From the NCBI RefSeq assembly GCF_001905655.1, contig NZ_JMHT01000060.1:1-63339 (forward strand): a stretch of 63,339 nt of DNA, given 5' to 3'. The position numbers and the translations under genes were made by a program. Below the pieces are notes generated by a model. It saw only the letters and a list, made by a program, of their open reading frames with translations. It was not told the DNA's origin and made no database searches. The stretch is from Mycobacterium sp. ST-F2. Lineage in GTDB: Bacteria > Actinomycetota > Actinomycetes > Mycobacteriales > Mycobacteriaceae. Of this stretch, positions 41,200 through 50,803 are shown one piece after another (positions within the stretch are counted from its first letter, which is position 1; every line of letters starts with the position of its first letter).

Positions 41200-42159
41200 T
41201 CACCCGACAGTGATGGCGTCCAACCGTTCCTTGATGAACTCCGAGGAGACCACGGGCGCCAGCCCGGACACCGCTCCGATGGGCGGCTGTAACGGGGTGA
41301 TCAGCGCATCGTGGTTGGCTTCGTAGAAGTAGATCAGCGACACCAGGTCTTCTTCCGGTGCGTGCGGTTGTGGCGGCAGCACGCGGTGCCGTCCGGACGG
41401 CCAGCGTCGCCCGCTCCAATACTCCAGCAGGTCACCGATGTTCACCGTCAGCGCGCCGGGTTCCCAGGGCGCGTCCTGCCAGCCCTCGGCGTCGGAAGAC
41501 ACCTGCAGCCCACCGGCGCCCGGCTCCCGGTCGAGCACGGTGACGGTGCCGAAATCGGTGTGCGGGCCGATGCGGAATTGTCCGGGCTCGGGTTCACCGA
41601 CGACGCTCACGGGCGGGTAGTGGTTGATGTTCATGGTCCACGTCGGCCGATCTGCCAGCGCGGCAAAAGGATTCGCTGGTAACCCCAGCGCGTGGGCGAA
41701 CAGGGCCAGCAGATCGTCGGACAGCCGGCGCATCTGGGCGGTGTAGTCGTCCACCAATGTCTGCAGTGCGGGCACCTCGGCGGGCCATACGTTGGGGGCG
41801 AACCAGATTCGATCCACCTCCGGGTCCCCGGTCGAGGTTTCCGCGCCCAGACTGAAACTCTCTTTGAGATCGGGTGGCGTCTCGGTGCCCTCGGCGTAAC
41901 CGTTGGCCTCGGCGCCCGGGCCGATCCAGCCGTGCCCGCCGACCGGCACCGAGTACCGCCGCTTCACCTCGTCGGGCAGGGCGAAGAACTCCCGGCTGGC
42001 CGCGCGGACCGCAGCGGCCAAACCCTGGTCCACCCCATGACCGGTGACCACGATGAAACCGGCGCGCTGCAGACCTTCGTCGACCTCTGCGGCCAGCGCA
42101 TCGGCCTCGGCTCCACCGGCATACCAGCGGGAAATGTCCACTGTCGCAATGGCACTCAC
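41200..42159 (-). CDS. Isopenicillin-N-synthase-like non-haem Fe(II) oxygenase
   Basis: The GTG start at 42159 overlaps the deaminase stop (GTGA), giving 319 residues. It has the DIOX_N region (VDEGLQRAGFIVVTGHGV) and the double-stranded beta-helix core with the iron ligands His200, Asp202 (GPHTDFGT) and His258 (GRHRV). At the position usually RxS, where 2-oxoglutarate or substrate carboxylate binds, I read LVS (Leu272), so the cosubstrate-binding arginine may be missing or displaced. It is third in an operon after an NCS1 permease and a deaminase, suggesting oxidation of a nucleobase-related compound. No substrate can be assigned. Confidence 0.82.
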   Translation of the reverse strand: MSAIATVDISRWYAGGAEADALAAEVDEGLQRAGFIVVTGHGVDQGLAAAVRAASREFFALPDEVKRRYSVPVGGHGWIGPGAEANGYAEGTETPPDLKESFSLGAETSTGDPEVDRIWFAPNVWPAEVPALQTLVDDYTAQMRRLSDDLLALFAHALGLPANPFAALADRPTWTMNINHYPPVSVVGEPEPGQFRIGPHTDFGTVTVLDREPGAGGLQVSSDAEGWQDAPWEPGALTVNIGDLLEYWSGRRWPSGRHRVLPPQPHAPEEDLVSLIYFYEANHDALITPLQPPIGAVSGLAPVVSSEFIKERLDAITVG

Positions 42160-42596
42160 TCGCCGATATCCTCCGCCCACAATTCGGGACTGGCCGCGAT
42201 GAACTCTGCCATCATGGCCACGCACCGCTCGTCGTCCAAAACCGTAACCGCCACACCGTGTTCGGCCAGCCAGTCATGACCGCCGTGGAACGTGCGGGCC
42301 TCACCGATCACCACCGCGCCGATGCCGAACTGCCGTACCAGCCCGCTGCAATACCAGCACGGCGAGAGCGTCGTCACCATGACAGTCGAGCCGTAGCCGC
42401 GCTGACGCCCGGCCGCGCGGAACGCGTCGGTCTCGGCGTGCACGGAGGGATCATCGTTCTGCACCCGACGGTTGTGGCCGGCGCCCAGGAGCTCACCATC
42501 GGCACGGAACAACGCCGCACCGATCGGAATACCACCTTCGGCCAACCCTTTTCGCGCTTCGGCGACCGCGACGTCGAGCATCTGCTCAGGGGTCAT
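42156..42596 (-). CDS. Cytosine/nucleobase deaminase, zinc-dependent
   Basis: This 146-residue member of the cytidine/deoxycytidylate deaminase fold has the zinc motif HAE at 53-55 and PCWYC at 79-83. The N-terminal AEARKGLAEGGIPIGAAL is typical of yeast-type cytosine deaminase and guanine-deaminase-like proteins. It hydrolytically deaminates a nucleobase or similar ring. Its ATG overlaps the NCS1 permease stop (ATGA) and its stop overlaps the oxygenase start. The adjacent permease makes a salvage role for cytosine or a modified pyrimidine likely. A long upstream extension of the frame is a shadow of the permease. Confidence 0.87.
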   Translation of the reverse strand: MTPEQMLDVAVAEARKGLAEGGIPIGAALFRADGELLGAGHNRRVQNDDPSVHAETDAFRAAGRQRGYGSTVMVTTLSPCWYCSGLVRQFGIGAVVIGEARTFHGGHDWLAEHGVAVTVLDDERCVAMMAEFIAASPELWAEDIGE

Positions 42597-43987
42597 ACGG
42601 CAGCGCATTCCGCGGAGATCTTCTTTCGACACAGCACCAGGTACGCGGCACCCGCGATGACGAAGCCGACGAAGAAGGTGATGTCGCCGAGTTTCGGCAC
42701 CGCCCGGGCGATAAAGCCGACGAACTTCTCCTGGTTGGAGAACAACAGCACCGACAGCCCCAGCCCCAGCGCGAAGGACAACAGCCCCGGCCAGTTCGAG
42801 TACGAGCGGTCGTACAGATACCCGGCGATCTGTTGTCCACGGCGCAGATACTGATCGGCGAAGACCACACCCAGCCACGGTCCGATCCAGTAGGCGATCA
42901 CCAGCAGGAACGCTTCATAGCTGTGCGCGGCATCGGGCAACGCCCACCACGCGATGAGGAAACCGGCCACGCCGAAGAAGACCGTCACCAGCGCCCGCGC
43001 GATATGCGGCGGCAACGTGATCCCGATGGTCACGAAAGCCATTGCCCCGGAATAGATATTGAGCGCGTTGGCGGCGATCGCACCGACCGCGATGGCCAGC
43101 AGGGTCGCCTTGGCGAGCCACGGACCAAGCTCGGCGGTGAATGACGCGGTCGGATTGGCCAAGCTCGCCGCGCCGAACGTCGTCGATGCCGCCCCGACGA
43201 TCTCCAGGACCACACACGAGATGAACAACCCGGTGGAGGCGAAGAACCCCGTCGCGAAACTGGACACCGCCGACGGCAGATAGCGGGTGTAGTCCGCGGC
43301 GTAGGGGGTCCAGCCCGCCGCGTAACCGAACGCGGTACCGACGGTGAGCAGGAAGCCCCCGAGCCCGCCGACCCCGCCCGACGGCGCAGGCGCACCCAGA
43401 TCCGCGTGCGCGAAAATTCCCACCGCTGCCGCGCCGAAGACGATGGCGAGCGCCGGGAACGACCACCGCTCGAACGCCTGCACCAGGTTGTGGCCGAAGA
43501 ACGCGAATGCGGTCTGCACCACCACGATGATGATCAGGCCGACCAATGGTCCGAAGCCGAACAGGGTGGACAGGGCAAACGCACCGCTGACACTGTTGGT
43601 GGCGAACCAGCCGACGCCCGCGGTGATCGACATCAGCGTCGCGGGCAGCGCGTTGCCCTTGAACCCGAACGCCATTCGTCCCAGCACCATCTGCGGTACG
43701 CCATGCAGCGGTCCGCGCGCGGACAGGAAATAATGCGCGATGGCACCCAGCCCGGTCCCGATGATGATCCCGGCGACCGCCTGCCAGAAGCTCATGCCGA
43801 ACGCGAGGACGGCCAGCATGCCGACGAACACCGTCGCGAATTCCAGGTTGGGCGACGTCCACGTCCAGAACAGCTGACTCGGCTTGCCGTGCCGGTCCGC
43901 CTCGGCGATGAATTCGTTGCCGCCGGGTTCGACCGCAGCGATCCTGTCCTTGTAGGTTCCGTCGGTGGTGGGTTCAACAGCCGTCAT
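42593..43987 (-). CDS. NCS1-family nucleobase permease (CodB-like)
   Basis: This 464-residue inner-membrane protein has about 12 helices. It shows NCS1 features: FWTWTSPNLEFATVFVGMLA at the first helix, GPLHGVPQMVLGRMAFG, and GWTPYAADYTRYLP. NCS1 carriers import cytosine, purines, allantoin or hydantoins with Na+ or H+. I use ATG 43987 (MTAVEPTTDG); an ATG ten codons upstream is possible. It is the first gene of the permease-deaminase-oxygenase operon, each junction overlapping by 4 bp. Confidence 0.85.
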   Translation of the reverse strand: MTAVEPTTDGTYKDRIAAVEPGGNEFIAEADRHGKPSQLFWTWTSPNLEFATVFVGMLAVLAFGMSFWQAVAGIIIGTGLGAIAHYFLSARGPLHGVPQMVLGRMAFGFKGNALPATLMSITAGVGWFATNSVSGAFALSTLFGFGPLVGLIIIVVVQTAFAFFGHNLVQAFERWSFPALAIVFGAAAVGIFAHADLGAPAPSGGVGGLGGFLLTVGTAFGYAAGWTPYAADYTRYLPSAVSSFATGFFASTGLFISCVVLEIVGAASTTFGAASLANPTASFTAELGPWLAKATLLAIAVGAIAANALNIYSGAMAFVTIGITLPPHIARALVTVFFGVAGFLIAWWALPDAAHSYEAFLLVIAYWIGPWLGVVFADQYLRRGQQIAGYLYDRSYSNWPGLLSFALGLGLSVLLFSNQEKFVGFIARAVPKLGDITFFVGFVIAGAAYLVLCRKKISAECAAV

Positions 43988-44044
43988 GCGAGGTAACTTT
44001 CGCACCGAACGGGGCACGCTGCCATTCGAATGAGGGCGTGCCGG

Positions 44045-44899
44045 CTAGAGAACCAGGCGGACCAGCGCGGCGGTGCGGGCCAGGCCCGGGAACGCCGCGG
44101 CCGTCGACCTCGGGTGCAGGGCATGCACTGCGAGCCGGAAGATCAAGGCGCGCAACAGCATCTGTGGCCACTCGGGCAGCGACGCCCAGCGTTCGATGAG
44201 ACCGTCGTCGGCCTCGCCCCACGACAGCGCATCGACGACGACGACGCCCGCGGCCCACGACGCCGGCCGCCAATACGGCGTGATGTCGGTGATGCCGGGC
44301 GCGGCGGTACCGGCGAACAGCACGGTGCCGTAGAGGTCGCCGTGCACCAGCTGGCTCGGGTTACGGGTCGGCTTGCGCAGCGACGCAAGCTGATTGATCA
44401 GTTCGATCGAGCGGCGGCCGTCGGTGGTACCGGGCACCACCCGCGAGCCGGGCGGCAACGACTGCAGTGGCCGGTCTTCCCACGCGGCGCGGTCGGCGGC
44501 GATGAAGACGTCGACGTCGCTCCACGGCACCGCGGGCGGCTGCGTCAGGAAACGCGGACGCTCGAGCTTGGCCGTCGCCTCGTGCAGGCGCACCGCCGCC
44601 GAGACGATCTCGTCGTGCCGCGGTTCCGGGGTCCCGGTGACGAACGTGTCGGCGCGCCAGCCGGCGACGACGTAGCGGCCGTCGGTGGCGCGCACCGGAC
44701 GGGCCAGCCGGACGCCGTCCACGAACAGCGTCTCGCGCACCTTGGCCGACCAGGAGGCCCGCGCATTGTCGGCGACCATGGACAGCACCACCTCGCCGCA
44801 GCGCCAGCCGCCCTCCCAGCTCGAGCCGAGCGGGACCGGCCGAAGACCGGTGAGGCCGAACGCCGTGAGCACATGTTCGGGAGGACGGTCGACGGTCAC
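44045..44899 (-). CDS. Aminoglycoside-phosphotransferase-like protein (Rv3205c-like)
   Basis: The 284-residue protein has the kinase-like fold of the APH superfamily. The catalytic-loop-like HGDLYG and the metal-site-like DITPYW (canonical DFE/DWE replaced) lie near 186-207. This corresponds to the TIGR02569 actinobacterial family and to Rv3205c. Phosphotransfer activity is not established for the family. It lies directly downstream of moeZ on the same strand (36-bp gap). Confidence 0.75.
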   Translation of the reverse strand: MTVDRPPEHVLTAFGLTGLRPVPLGSSWEGGWRCGEVVLSMVADNARASWSAKVRETLFVDGVRLARPVRATDGRYVVAGWRADTFVTGTPEPRHDEIVSAAVRLHEATAKLERPRFLTQPPAVPWSDVDVFIAADRAAWEDRPLQSLPPGSRVVPGTTDGRRSIELINQLASLRKPTRNPSQLVHGDLYGTVLFAGTAAPGITDITPYWRPASWAAGVVVVDALSWGEADDGLIERWASLPEWPQMLLRALIFRLAVHALHPRSTAAAFPGLARTAALVRLVL

Positions 44900-44935
44900 C
44901 CGATCAGACTAAGGTGTGCCCGCCCATCCCTGACG

Positions 44936-46141
<1,206 letters not shown>

Positions 46142-46180
46142 GCCCTCAACAGTAATGACCGGCATCACGGGACATTTCGG

Positions 46181-46258
46181 GGCCGCTCGGCGGCGACGAG
46201 CGTGCGTTGCGTGTACGCCAAATACGGCGTGTCGGCGTACAGACACGGCCGCTCGCGG
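46181..46258. repeat. 78-bp dispersed intergenic repeat, copy B
   Basis: Gap-free counterpart of 27716-27793 (62/78 identical), located between moeZ and the DUF3152 gene. Internal arms GTACGCC and GGCGTAC pair. At three interacting positions the bases differ from copy A in a way that keeps pairing. Confidence 0.7.
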
Positions 46259-46265
46259 GAGAAAG

Positions 46266-47312
46266 CTACGGAATGGGGTACGGCCAGGAGTTGACGTGGC
46301 AGGTCTTGCCGTCGGCCTTGACCGACTCCGGGTCGAACTTGGCGTCGTCGTTGTTGTTGGTCGAGAACGTCTGCTGCATCATGATCGGCGCCAGCCCGCC
46401 GTTGTCACCGCAGGGCTCGTGCATCCGGAACCCGAGGGCGTGCCCGACCTCATGGTTGATCAGGTACTGGCGGTACGACCCGATGTCGCCCTGGAAGGGC
46501 ACCGCGCCGCGCACCCACCGCGCCTCGTTGATGAACACGCGGGATTGGGCCTTGCCGCCGTCCGCCGGGAAGTAGGCCGGGTTGAAGCACGACGACTCCA
46601 GCGGGATGTCGTAGCCGCAGCCTTCGCGCACCGTCATCGGCGAGGTCAGGGACACCCGGAAATCGGGCTTCTCCGGCGAACTCTCGTCGAGGCGGGTGAA
46701 GGCGAACTTGCCGTCGTGCGTCCAGCTCTTGGGGTTGGCCAGCGTTTCGGCGACCATCCGCGCGAAGGCCTCATCCCCACCGAAGCTTGTGGTGTCGACG
46801 CCGTCCTCCACCTCGACGGTGTAGGTCACCGCCTTGGTGGTGCCCTGACCGACCTTGCCGGTGGTGCCCGGCACGATGTGCCAGGCCTTGGCGCCTGCCT
46901 CGGTGAACGGGCCACCGTCCGGGAGGATGCCGGTGGGCAGGTTGACGTCGAACTGGGTCAGGCCCTTGGGCGGCGCGCCGACGATCGCGGTGCTCGCCGA
47001 ATTGATGGTGGGCTGACCGACCAGCGGTACGTGCGGATGCGCCGGCGCGACCGGATTGGGCCCGGAGACGCTCTGATAGACCACTATTCCCGTGATGACC
47101 GCCAGCGCGGGCAGGGCATACGCGCGCCAACCGTAGGTGGACACGAAGCGACCCAGCCAGGTCTGCTTGCGCCACTGCTGCCGGTCGTCGCGGTTCGCCC
47201 GGAGCCGCCCTGAGTCCTCGGCCACCGGATCCCGCTGCGCGCGCAAGGGCTCGTGCCACTCGTTGCGCACCACAGGGACGCGACCGGTGCCTCGGCCCGG
47301 GTCGTAGGTCAC
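46266..47312 (-). CDS. DUF3152 membrane-anchored putative metalloprotease (Rv3207c-like)
   Basis: The GTG start at 47312 (VTYDPGRGTG) gives 348 residues. A charged cytoplasmic N-terminus is followed by one transmembrane helix (about 62-80) and an extracytoplasmic DUF3152 domain. A zincin motif HEVGHALGFRMH runs from His287 to His298. Spacing HExxHxxGxxxH is one residue longer than in metzincins. Cysteines in the domain (GCGYD, SSCFNP, EPCGDN, TCHVN) suggest disulphides. It matches Rv3207c but is longer at the N-terminus. A role in peptide or protein processing outside the membrane is likely but unproven. Confidence 0.82.
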   Translation of the reverse strand: MTYDPGRGTGRVPVVRNEWHEPLRAQRDPVAEDSGRLRANRDDRQQWRKQTWLGRFVSTYGWRAYALPALAVITGIVVYQSVSGPNPVAPAHPHVPLVGQPTINSASTAIVGAPPKGLTQFDVNLPTGILPDGGPFTEAGAKAWHIVPGTTGKVGQGTTKAVTYTVEVEDGVDTTSFGGDEAFARMVAETLANPKSWTHDGKFAFTRLDESSPEKPDFRVSLTSPMTVREGCGYDIPLESSCFNPAYFPADGGKAQSRVFINEARWVRGAVPFQGDIGSYRQYLINHEVGHALGFRMHEPCGDNGGLAPIMMQQTFSTNNNDDAKFDPESVKADGKTCHVNSWPYPIP

Positions 47313-47466
47313 GGAACCAGGATGGCACAGAGCTGCGCGTACTCCGGTCAGGGCACGCCACGGTGCGTTCAAGAGGGACGGACACAATCGCCGAACCGCT
47401 GGTAGCACGCGGATGCCGCGAACTAACGGTAGTAGTGTCGTGGCGATAAACTGCCGGGTCGGTCAG

Positions 47467-47527
47467 CCTGAACAGCAAGTTGGGCGACCATGAACACCAG
47501 GGTCCTGACCGGTCCCTGAACAGTTGG
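47467..47527. promoter_or_regulatory. Direct repeats in the divergent TetR/DUF3152 promoter region
   Basis: CCTGAACAG-(CAA)-GTTGG at 47467-47483 recurs as CCTGAACAGTTGG at 47515-47527, 48 bp apart and just upstream of the TetR gene. These may be binding sites for the TetR protein; only two copies, so tentative. Confidence 0.35.
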
Positions 47528-47568
47528 TCACGGACATGTGTGCCGGACAATGCCAGATTGAGGACGTG

Positions 47569-48246
47569 ATGAGCGAGGTTGCCAACACCTCTGACGCCAG
47601 AGGAACGCAAGCCGGAACCGACGGCGCGCAGGGCGGCCCGACCACGAATCGGCGGGGCAACCGGCTGCCTCGGGACGAACGGCGCGGCCAGCTGCTGGTC
47701 GCGGCCAGCGACGTGTTCGTCGACCGCGGCTACCACGCGGCCGGCATGGACGAGATCGCCGAGCGCGCCGGCGTCAGCAAGCCCGTTCTGTACCAACACT
47801 TCTCGTCGAAACTGGAGCTGTACCTGGCGGTGCTTCAGCGGCATGTCGACAACCTGCTGCAGGGCGTGCGCGGCGCGCTCAGCACCACCACCGACAACCG
47901 GCTGCGTCTGCGGGCCGCCGTCGAGGCGTTCTTCGACTTCATCGAGCACGACAGCCAGGGCTACCGGCTGATCTTCGAGAACGACTACGTCACCGAGCCA
48001 CAGGTGTCGGCGCAGGTGAAGGTGGCCACCGACTCGTGCACCGACGCGGTGTTCGACCTGGTCAGCAGCGATTCGGGCCTGGAAGCGCACCGCGCCCGGA
48101 TGATCGCCGTCGGGCTCGTCGCGATCAGCGTCGACTGTGCCCGCTACTGGCTCAACAACGACCGCCCGATCTCGAAAGACGCCGCCGTCGACGGCACGGT
48201 GCAGTTCGCCTGGGGCGGGCTGTCGCACGTTCCGCTCACCCGCTGA
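47569..48246 (+). CDS. TetR-family regulator (Rv3208-like)
   Basis: With ATG 47569 (GAGG 6 bp upstream) the protein has 225 residues, close to the family length. A Gly/Thr-rich N-terminus precedes the TetR HTH at about 36-82 (DEIAERAGVSKPVLYQHFSSKLELY), and a helical ligand domain follows. It matches Rv3208. It is divergent from the DUF3152 gene and convergent with DUF3107, separated from it by a strong terminator. Direct repeats in the upstream region may be its operators. The ligand is unknown. Confidence 0.87.
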   Translation: MSEVANTSDARGTQAGTDGAQGGPTTNRRGNRLPRDERRGQLLVAASDVFVDRGYHAAGMDEIAERAGVSKPVLYQHFSSKLELYLAVLQRHVDNLLQGVRGALSTTTDNRLRLRAAVEAFFDFIEHDSQGYRLIFENDYVTEPQVSAQVKVATDSCTDAVFDLVSSDSGLEAHRARMIAVGLVAISVDCARYWLNNDRPISKDAAVDGTVQFAWGGLSHVPLTR

Positions 48247-48263
48247 CGCGGGCCCGACCGAAC

Positions 48264-48297
48264 AAAACGGCCCCCTTCCGAAGAAGGGGGCCGTTTT
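48264..48297. terminator. Bidirectional intrinsic terminator
   Basis: A perfect 15-bp stem (AAAACGGCCCCCTTC) with a 4-nt CGAA loop and T-runs on both strands separates the convergent TetR and DUF3107 genes. Confidence 0.88.
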
Positions 48298-48315
48298 TGC
48301 TGCCGGCGGGCGGTG

Positions 48316-48552
48316 TCAGTCCTTGCCGGTGACGCCGAAGCCGACCCGGCGGACGTCGGCCGCACCAATCTCGACGTAGGCGATCTTGGCGGTCTGCACC
48401 AGGAACCGGCGACCCTTCTCGTCGGTCAGCGCGAGCACGCCCGAATCCTGACCGAGCGCGTCGGTGACCAACTTCTCCACTTCGTCGGGAGTCTGCGCGC
48501 TGTTGAGGAACAGTTCGCGCGGGCTGTCGGTGACACCGATCTTGACCTCCAC
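48316..48552 (-). CDS. DUF3107 family protein, TB9.4-like
   Basis: The start is GTG 48552 (VEVKIGVTDS): AAAGGGG lies 5 bp upstream, and the known TB9.4 antigen begins MVEVKIG. The 78-residue soluble protein keeps the family segments TDSPRELFLNSAQTPDEV, DEKGRRFLV and AKIAYVEIG. Function is unknown; the M. tuberculosis homologue is a culture-filtrate antigen. It is convergent with the TetR gene and divergent from the MmpS-like gene. Confidence 0.9.
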   Translation of the reverse strand: MEVKIGVTDSPRELFLNSAQTPDEVEKLVTDALGQDSGVLALTDEKGRRFLVQTAKIAYVEIGAADVRRVGFGVTGKD

Positions 48553-48887
48553 GCTGACCCCTTTCATTCGTTTCAAGGCTTCATTCGAGCTGCGATCGAA
48601 CTCTCCTCAGGAGGCTAGTGGACGACGACGGCCGCGGTGGCCGGGGGGACGTTCGCCGGTGGCGAACCGGCATGGACGCCCCTGGCAAGGTCACGACGTC
48701 GTCACAGTTGCCGGCCCGAAATCCGCGCTCGGCGGCACCACTTTTCGAGGTCGCGAAGGGTTGTCTCGGCCCCCTCGACCGAACCGAGTCCCGACCGTTA
48801 TCCGAGGGTCAGCGAGCCAACCTCATCCGTAACTTTCACACCATTAGCATCGTTGAGGTAAGTGATACTCGACCGGGGAAAGTCGCC
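48553..48887. other. Divergent intergenic region, DUF3107 / MmpS-like
   Basis: This 335-bp stretch contains no recognised gene. The downstream third is AT-richer (TAACTTTCACACCATTAGCATCG at 48831 onward) and probably holds the promoter of the MmpS-like gene. A TGATACT near 48862 could be its -10, but no matching -35 is clear. Confidence 0.3.
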
Positions 48888-49796
48888 ATGAGCAGGACAT
48901 ATTCGCGATATTCAGCACCGTCGGGGGCGTCCACCGACAGCTACGGGGACACCCCCAGTTACCAGGGCTACAGCACCGGGTACGGCAGCACGGACTACAT
49001 CCGTGACCGTGGCTACTCGTACGGCTCGTACAGTTCGTACGGCTCCTACGGCTCGGCCACCGACGTCGCCGACCGGCCCGCCGGTGAGTACACCAGCACC
49101 TACGGCGACACCGACCGGTTCACGGCAGCCGACGCGGACCACGAGACCGACGCCGCGTACGACGATTACGACGACGACGAGATCTACGAATACGAGGACG
49201 GCATCGACCGGCGCTGGGTCTGGGTCGCCGGCGTCGCCGGCGCCATCCTGCTGGTCGCGGTCATCTGCACCGTCGTGATCCTCGGCGGCGGCGACAGCGG
49301 GCCGGTCACGGCGCCCATCACGCCGCCGAGCACCAGCCAATCCGCCGCGCCCAGCGCGTCGGCCACACCGTCGGCCGCTCCCCGTCCGCGCGTGACGGCA
49401 GCACCGCCGGCCGCGTCGCTGGCACCCGAGACCGTCACCACCGTCACGCCCACCGCGGCTGCCCCGACACCGACCGAGGCCGTCCCGCCCGTCGACCCCG
49501 CGGCGGCCGCTCCCGCGGCACCCGCACCGAACACGGTGACGTACCGCATCACCGGCACCAAGTCACTGCTGGACCTGGTCACGGTGATCTACACCGACGG
49601 GCAGGGCGCGCTGCAGACCGATGTCAATGTGTCGCTGCCGTGGGCCAAGACGGTCACGCTGAACCCGGGCGTCACGCTGAGCTCGGTGACCGCCACCAGC
49701 GTCACCGGTCAGTTGAACTGCTCGATCAGTGACGGCACGGGCGCAGCGGTGGCCGCGCAGAACAACAACACGCTGATCACCACCTGCACCAGGTAA
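48888..49796 (+). CDS. MmpS-like membrane protein with Tyr/Ser/Gly-rich cytoplasmic tail (Rv3209-like)
   Basis: ATG 48888 has GGGGAAAG upstream and gives 302 residues. The first ~105 residues are unusually rich in Tyr, Ser, Gly and Asp (repeated SYGSY/YGST-type motifs, then an acidic stretch). One transmembrane helix follows at about 110-132, then a Pro/Ala/Thr-rich linker. The C-terminal domain (about 215-302) resembles the MmpS/Rv3209 family (VTYRITGTKSLLDLVTVIYTDG). The Tyr-rich tail is reminiscent of low-complexity domains that phase-separate or are phosphorylated, which is an inference. No mmpL gene is adjacent. Confidence 0.8.
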   Translation: MSRTYSRYSAPSGASTDSYGDTPSYQGYSTGYGSTDYIRDRGYSYGSYSSYGSYGSATDVADRPAGEYTSTYGDTDRFTAADADHETDAAYDDYDDDEIYEYEDGIDRRWVWVAGVAGAILLVAVICTVVILGGGDSGPVTAPITPPSTSQSAAPSASATPSAAPRPRVTAAPPAASLAPETVTTVTPTAAAPTPTEAVPPVDPAAAAPAAPAPNTVTYRITGTKSLLDLVTVIYTDGQGALQTDVNVSLPWAKTVTLNPGVTLSSVTATSVTGQLNCSISDGTGAAVAAQNNNTLITTCTR

Positions 49797-49812
49797 TCAG
49801 CACGGCACCACG

Positions 49813-49860
49813 GAACCGGGTGCGTGAACTCAGCCGAGGCCGAGTTCGCGTACCCGGTTC
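49813..49860. terminator. Hairpin between convergent MmpS-like and ferritin-like genes
   Basis: The 19-nt arms GAACCGGGTGCGTGAACTC and GAGTTCGCGTACCCGGTTC pair at all but two positions around a 10-nt loop. The right arm lies inside the last codons of the ferritin-like gene. Confidence 0.65.
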
Positions 49861-50543
49861 TTGTGTGTCTCCTGCAGGCGCTCGAAGAACTCGGTCATCT
49901 GGGTCAGGCCCTCACCGCTGGAGAGCACCAGGTCGACGAGTTCGTCGTGCTCGGCCATCACGAACTGCGCCTGGGTGATGGCCTCTCCCAGCAGCCGCCG
50001 CGACCACAGCGCCAACCGGTGCCGCTGCCGGTCGCTGGCGCTGACCGCCGCGCGCACCTCGGCCACCACGAACTGGGAATGGCCCGTTTCCGACAGCACC
50101 GCGCGCACCACGTCGGCGGCCTCGGCGGGCAACGAACCGGCGATCTCGAGGTAGAAGTCCGCCGCCAGGGCGTCGCCGACATACGTCTTCACCAACGCCT
50201 CCAGCCACGTGCTCGGCGTGGTCAGACGGTGGTAATTCTCCAGTGCCGGAGCATATTTCGTCATCGCCGGGACGACGTCGACCCCGCGGTTCAGCAAGGC
50301 CTCGCGCAGTACATCGAAGTGGCCCATCTCAGCTGCGGCCATGCGCGCCAGGTTGATGCGGCCGGCCAGGTTCGGCGCCATGCGCGCCTCCTCGGTCAGC
50401 CGGTAGAACGCGGCGACCTCGCCGTACGCCAACAAGGCGAACAGCTCGTTCACACCGGGATGATCACCGGACACCGCCGGCTGCACCGGAGTTGCCGTCT
50501 GCTCGGGCAGCGCCTGGGACCTCGAAGGCGACGGGGAAGGCAT
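49830..50543 (-). CDS. Ferritin-like di-iron fold protein (Rv3210c-like)
   Basis: This 237-residue, mainly helical protein has a disordered N-terminus (1-25) and a four-helix bundle. Plausible di-iron ligands are visible in order: Glu42 (AYGEVAAFYRL), Glu72 and His75 (AAEMGHFD), an acidic pair in GDALAADFYLE (about 124-133), and Glu152/His155 (SETGHSQ). This is the pattern of MiaE-like and other ferritin-like hydroxylases. It matches Rv3210c. Whether it hydroxylates tRNA or another substrate cannot be decided. It is divergent from rhlE and convergent with the MmpS-like gene. Confidence 0.8.
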   Translation of the reverse strand: MPSPSPSRSQALPEQTATPVQPAVSGDHPGVNELFALLAYGEVAAFYRLTEEARMAPNLAGRINLARMAAAEMGHFDVLREALLNRGVDVVPAMTKYAPALENYHRLTTPSTWLEALVKTYVGDALAADFYLEIAGSLPAEAADVVRAVLSETGHSQFVVAEVRAAVSASDRQRHRLALWSRRLLGEAITQAQFVMAEHDELVDLVLSSGEGLTQMTEFFERLQETHKNRVRELGLG

Positions 50544-50597
50544 GGCCCCAACTGTAGACCGCGACTCGCATCACAGCCGACCGGCGACGCGACCAGC

Positions 50598-50803
50598 TAC
50601 AATGGTCTCGGCTGCGGCCAGATCCGATACGAGATCAGCCGCGACCAAGGAAATGTGCGTGCACGTGTTGGCCCTCGCCGGAACATCCGGCTGAATTCGG
50701 CAGATTCGCCCCGAGGGCCCAAGTGTTGATCGTCTGACTCGTGCGCGCGTGGACAACAGCGAGCACCGACTCCGATGACACTGGAAGGCACCCACGCCAC
50801 CTC
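50598..50803 (+). promoter_or_regulatory. Promoter -10 and structured leader of rhlE
   Basis: A TACAAT -10 hexamer at 50598-50603 would start a transcript with a ~195-nt untranslated leader. A 10-bp imperfect stem (GGTCTCGGCTG with CAGCCGCGACC) can form right at the beginning of the RNA. No Shine-Dalgarno site is close to the rhlE ATG (GGAAGG is about 15 nt away). Confidence 0.45.
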
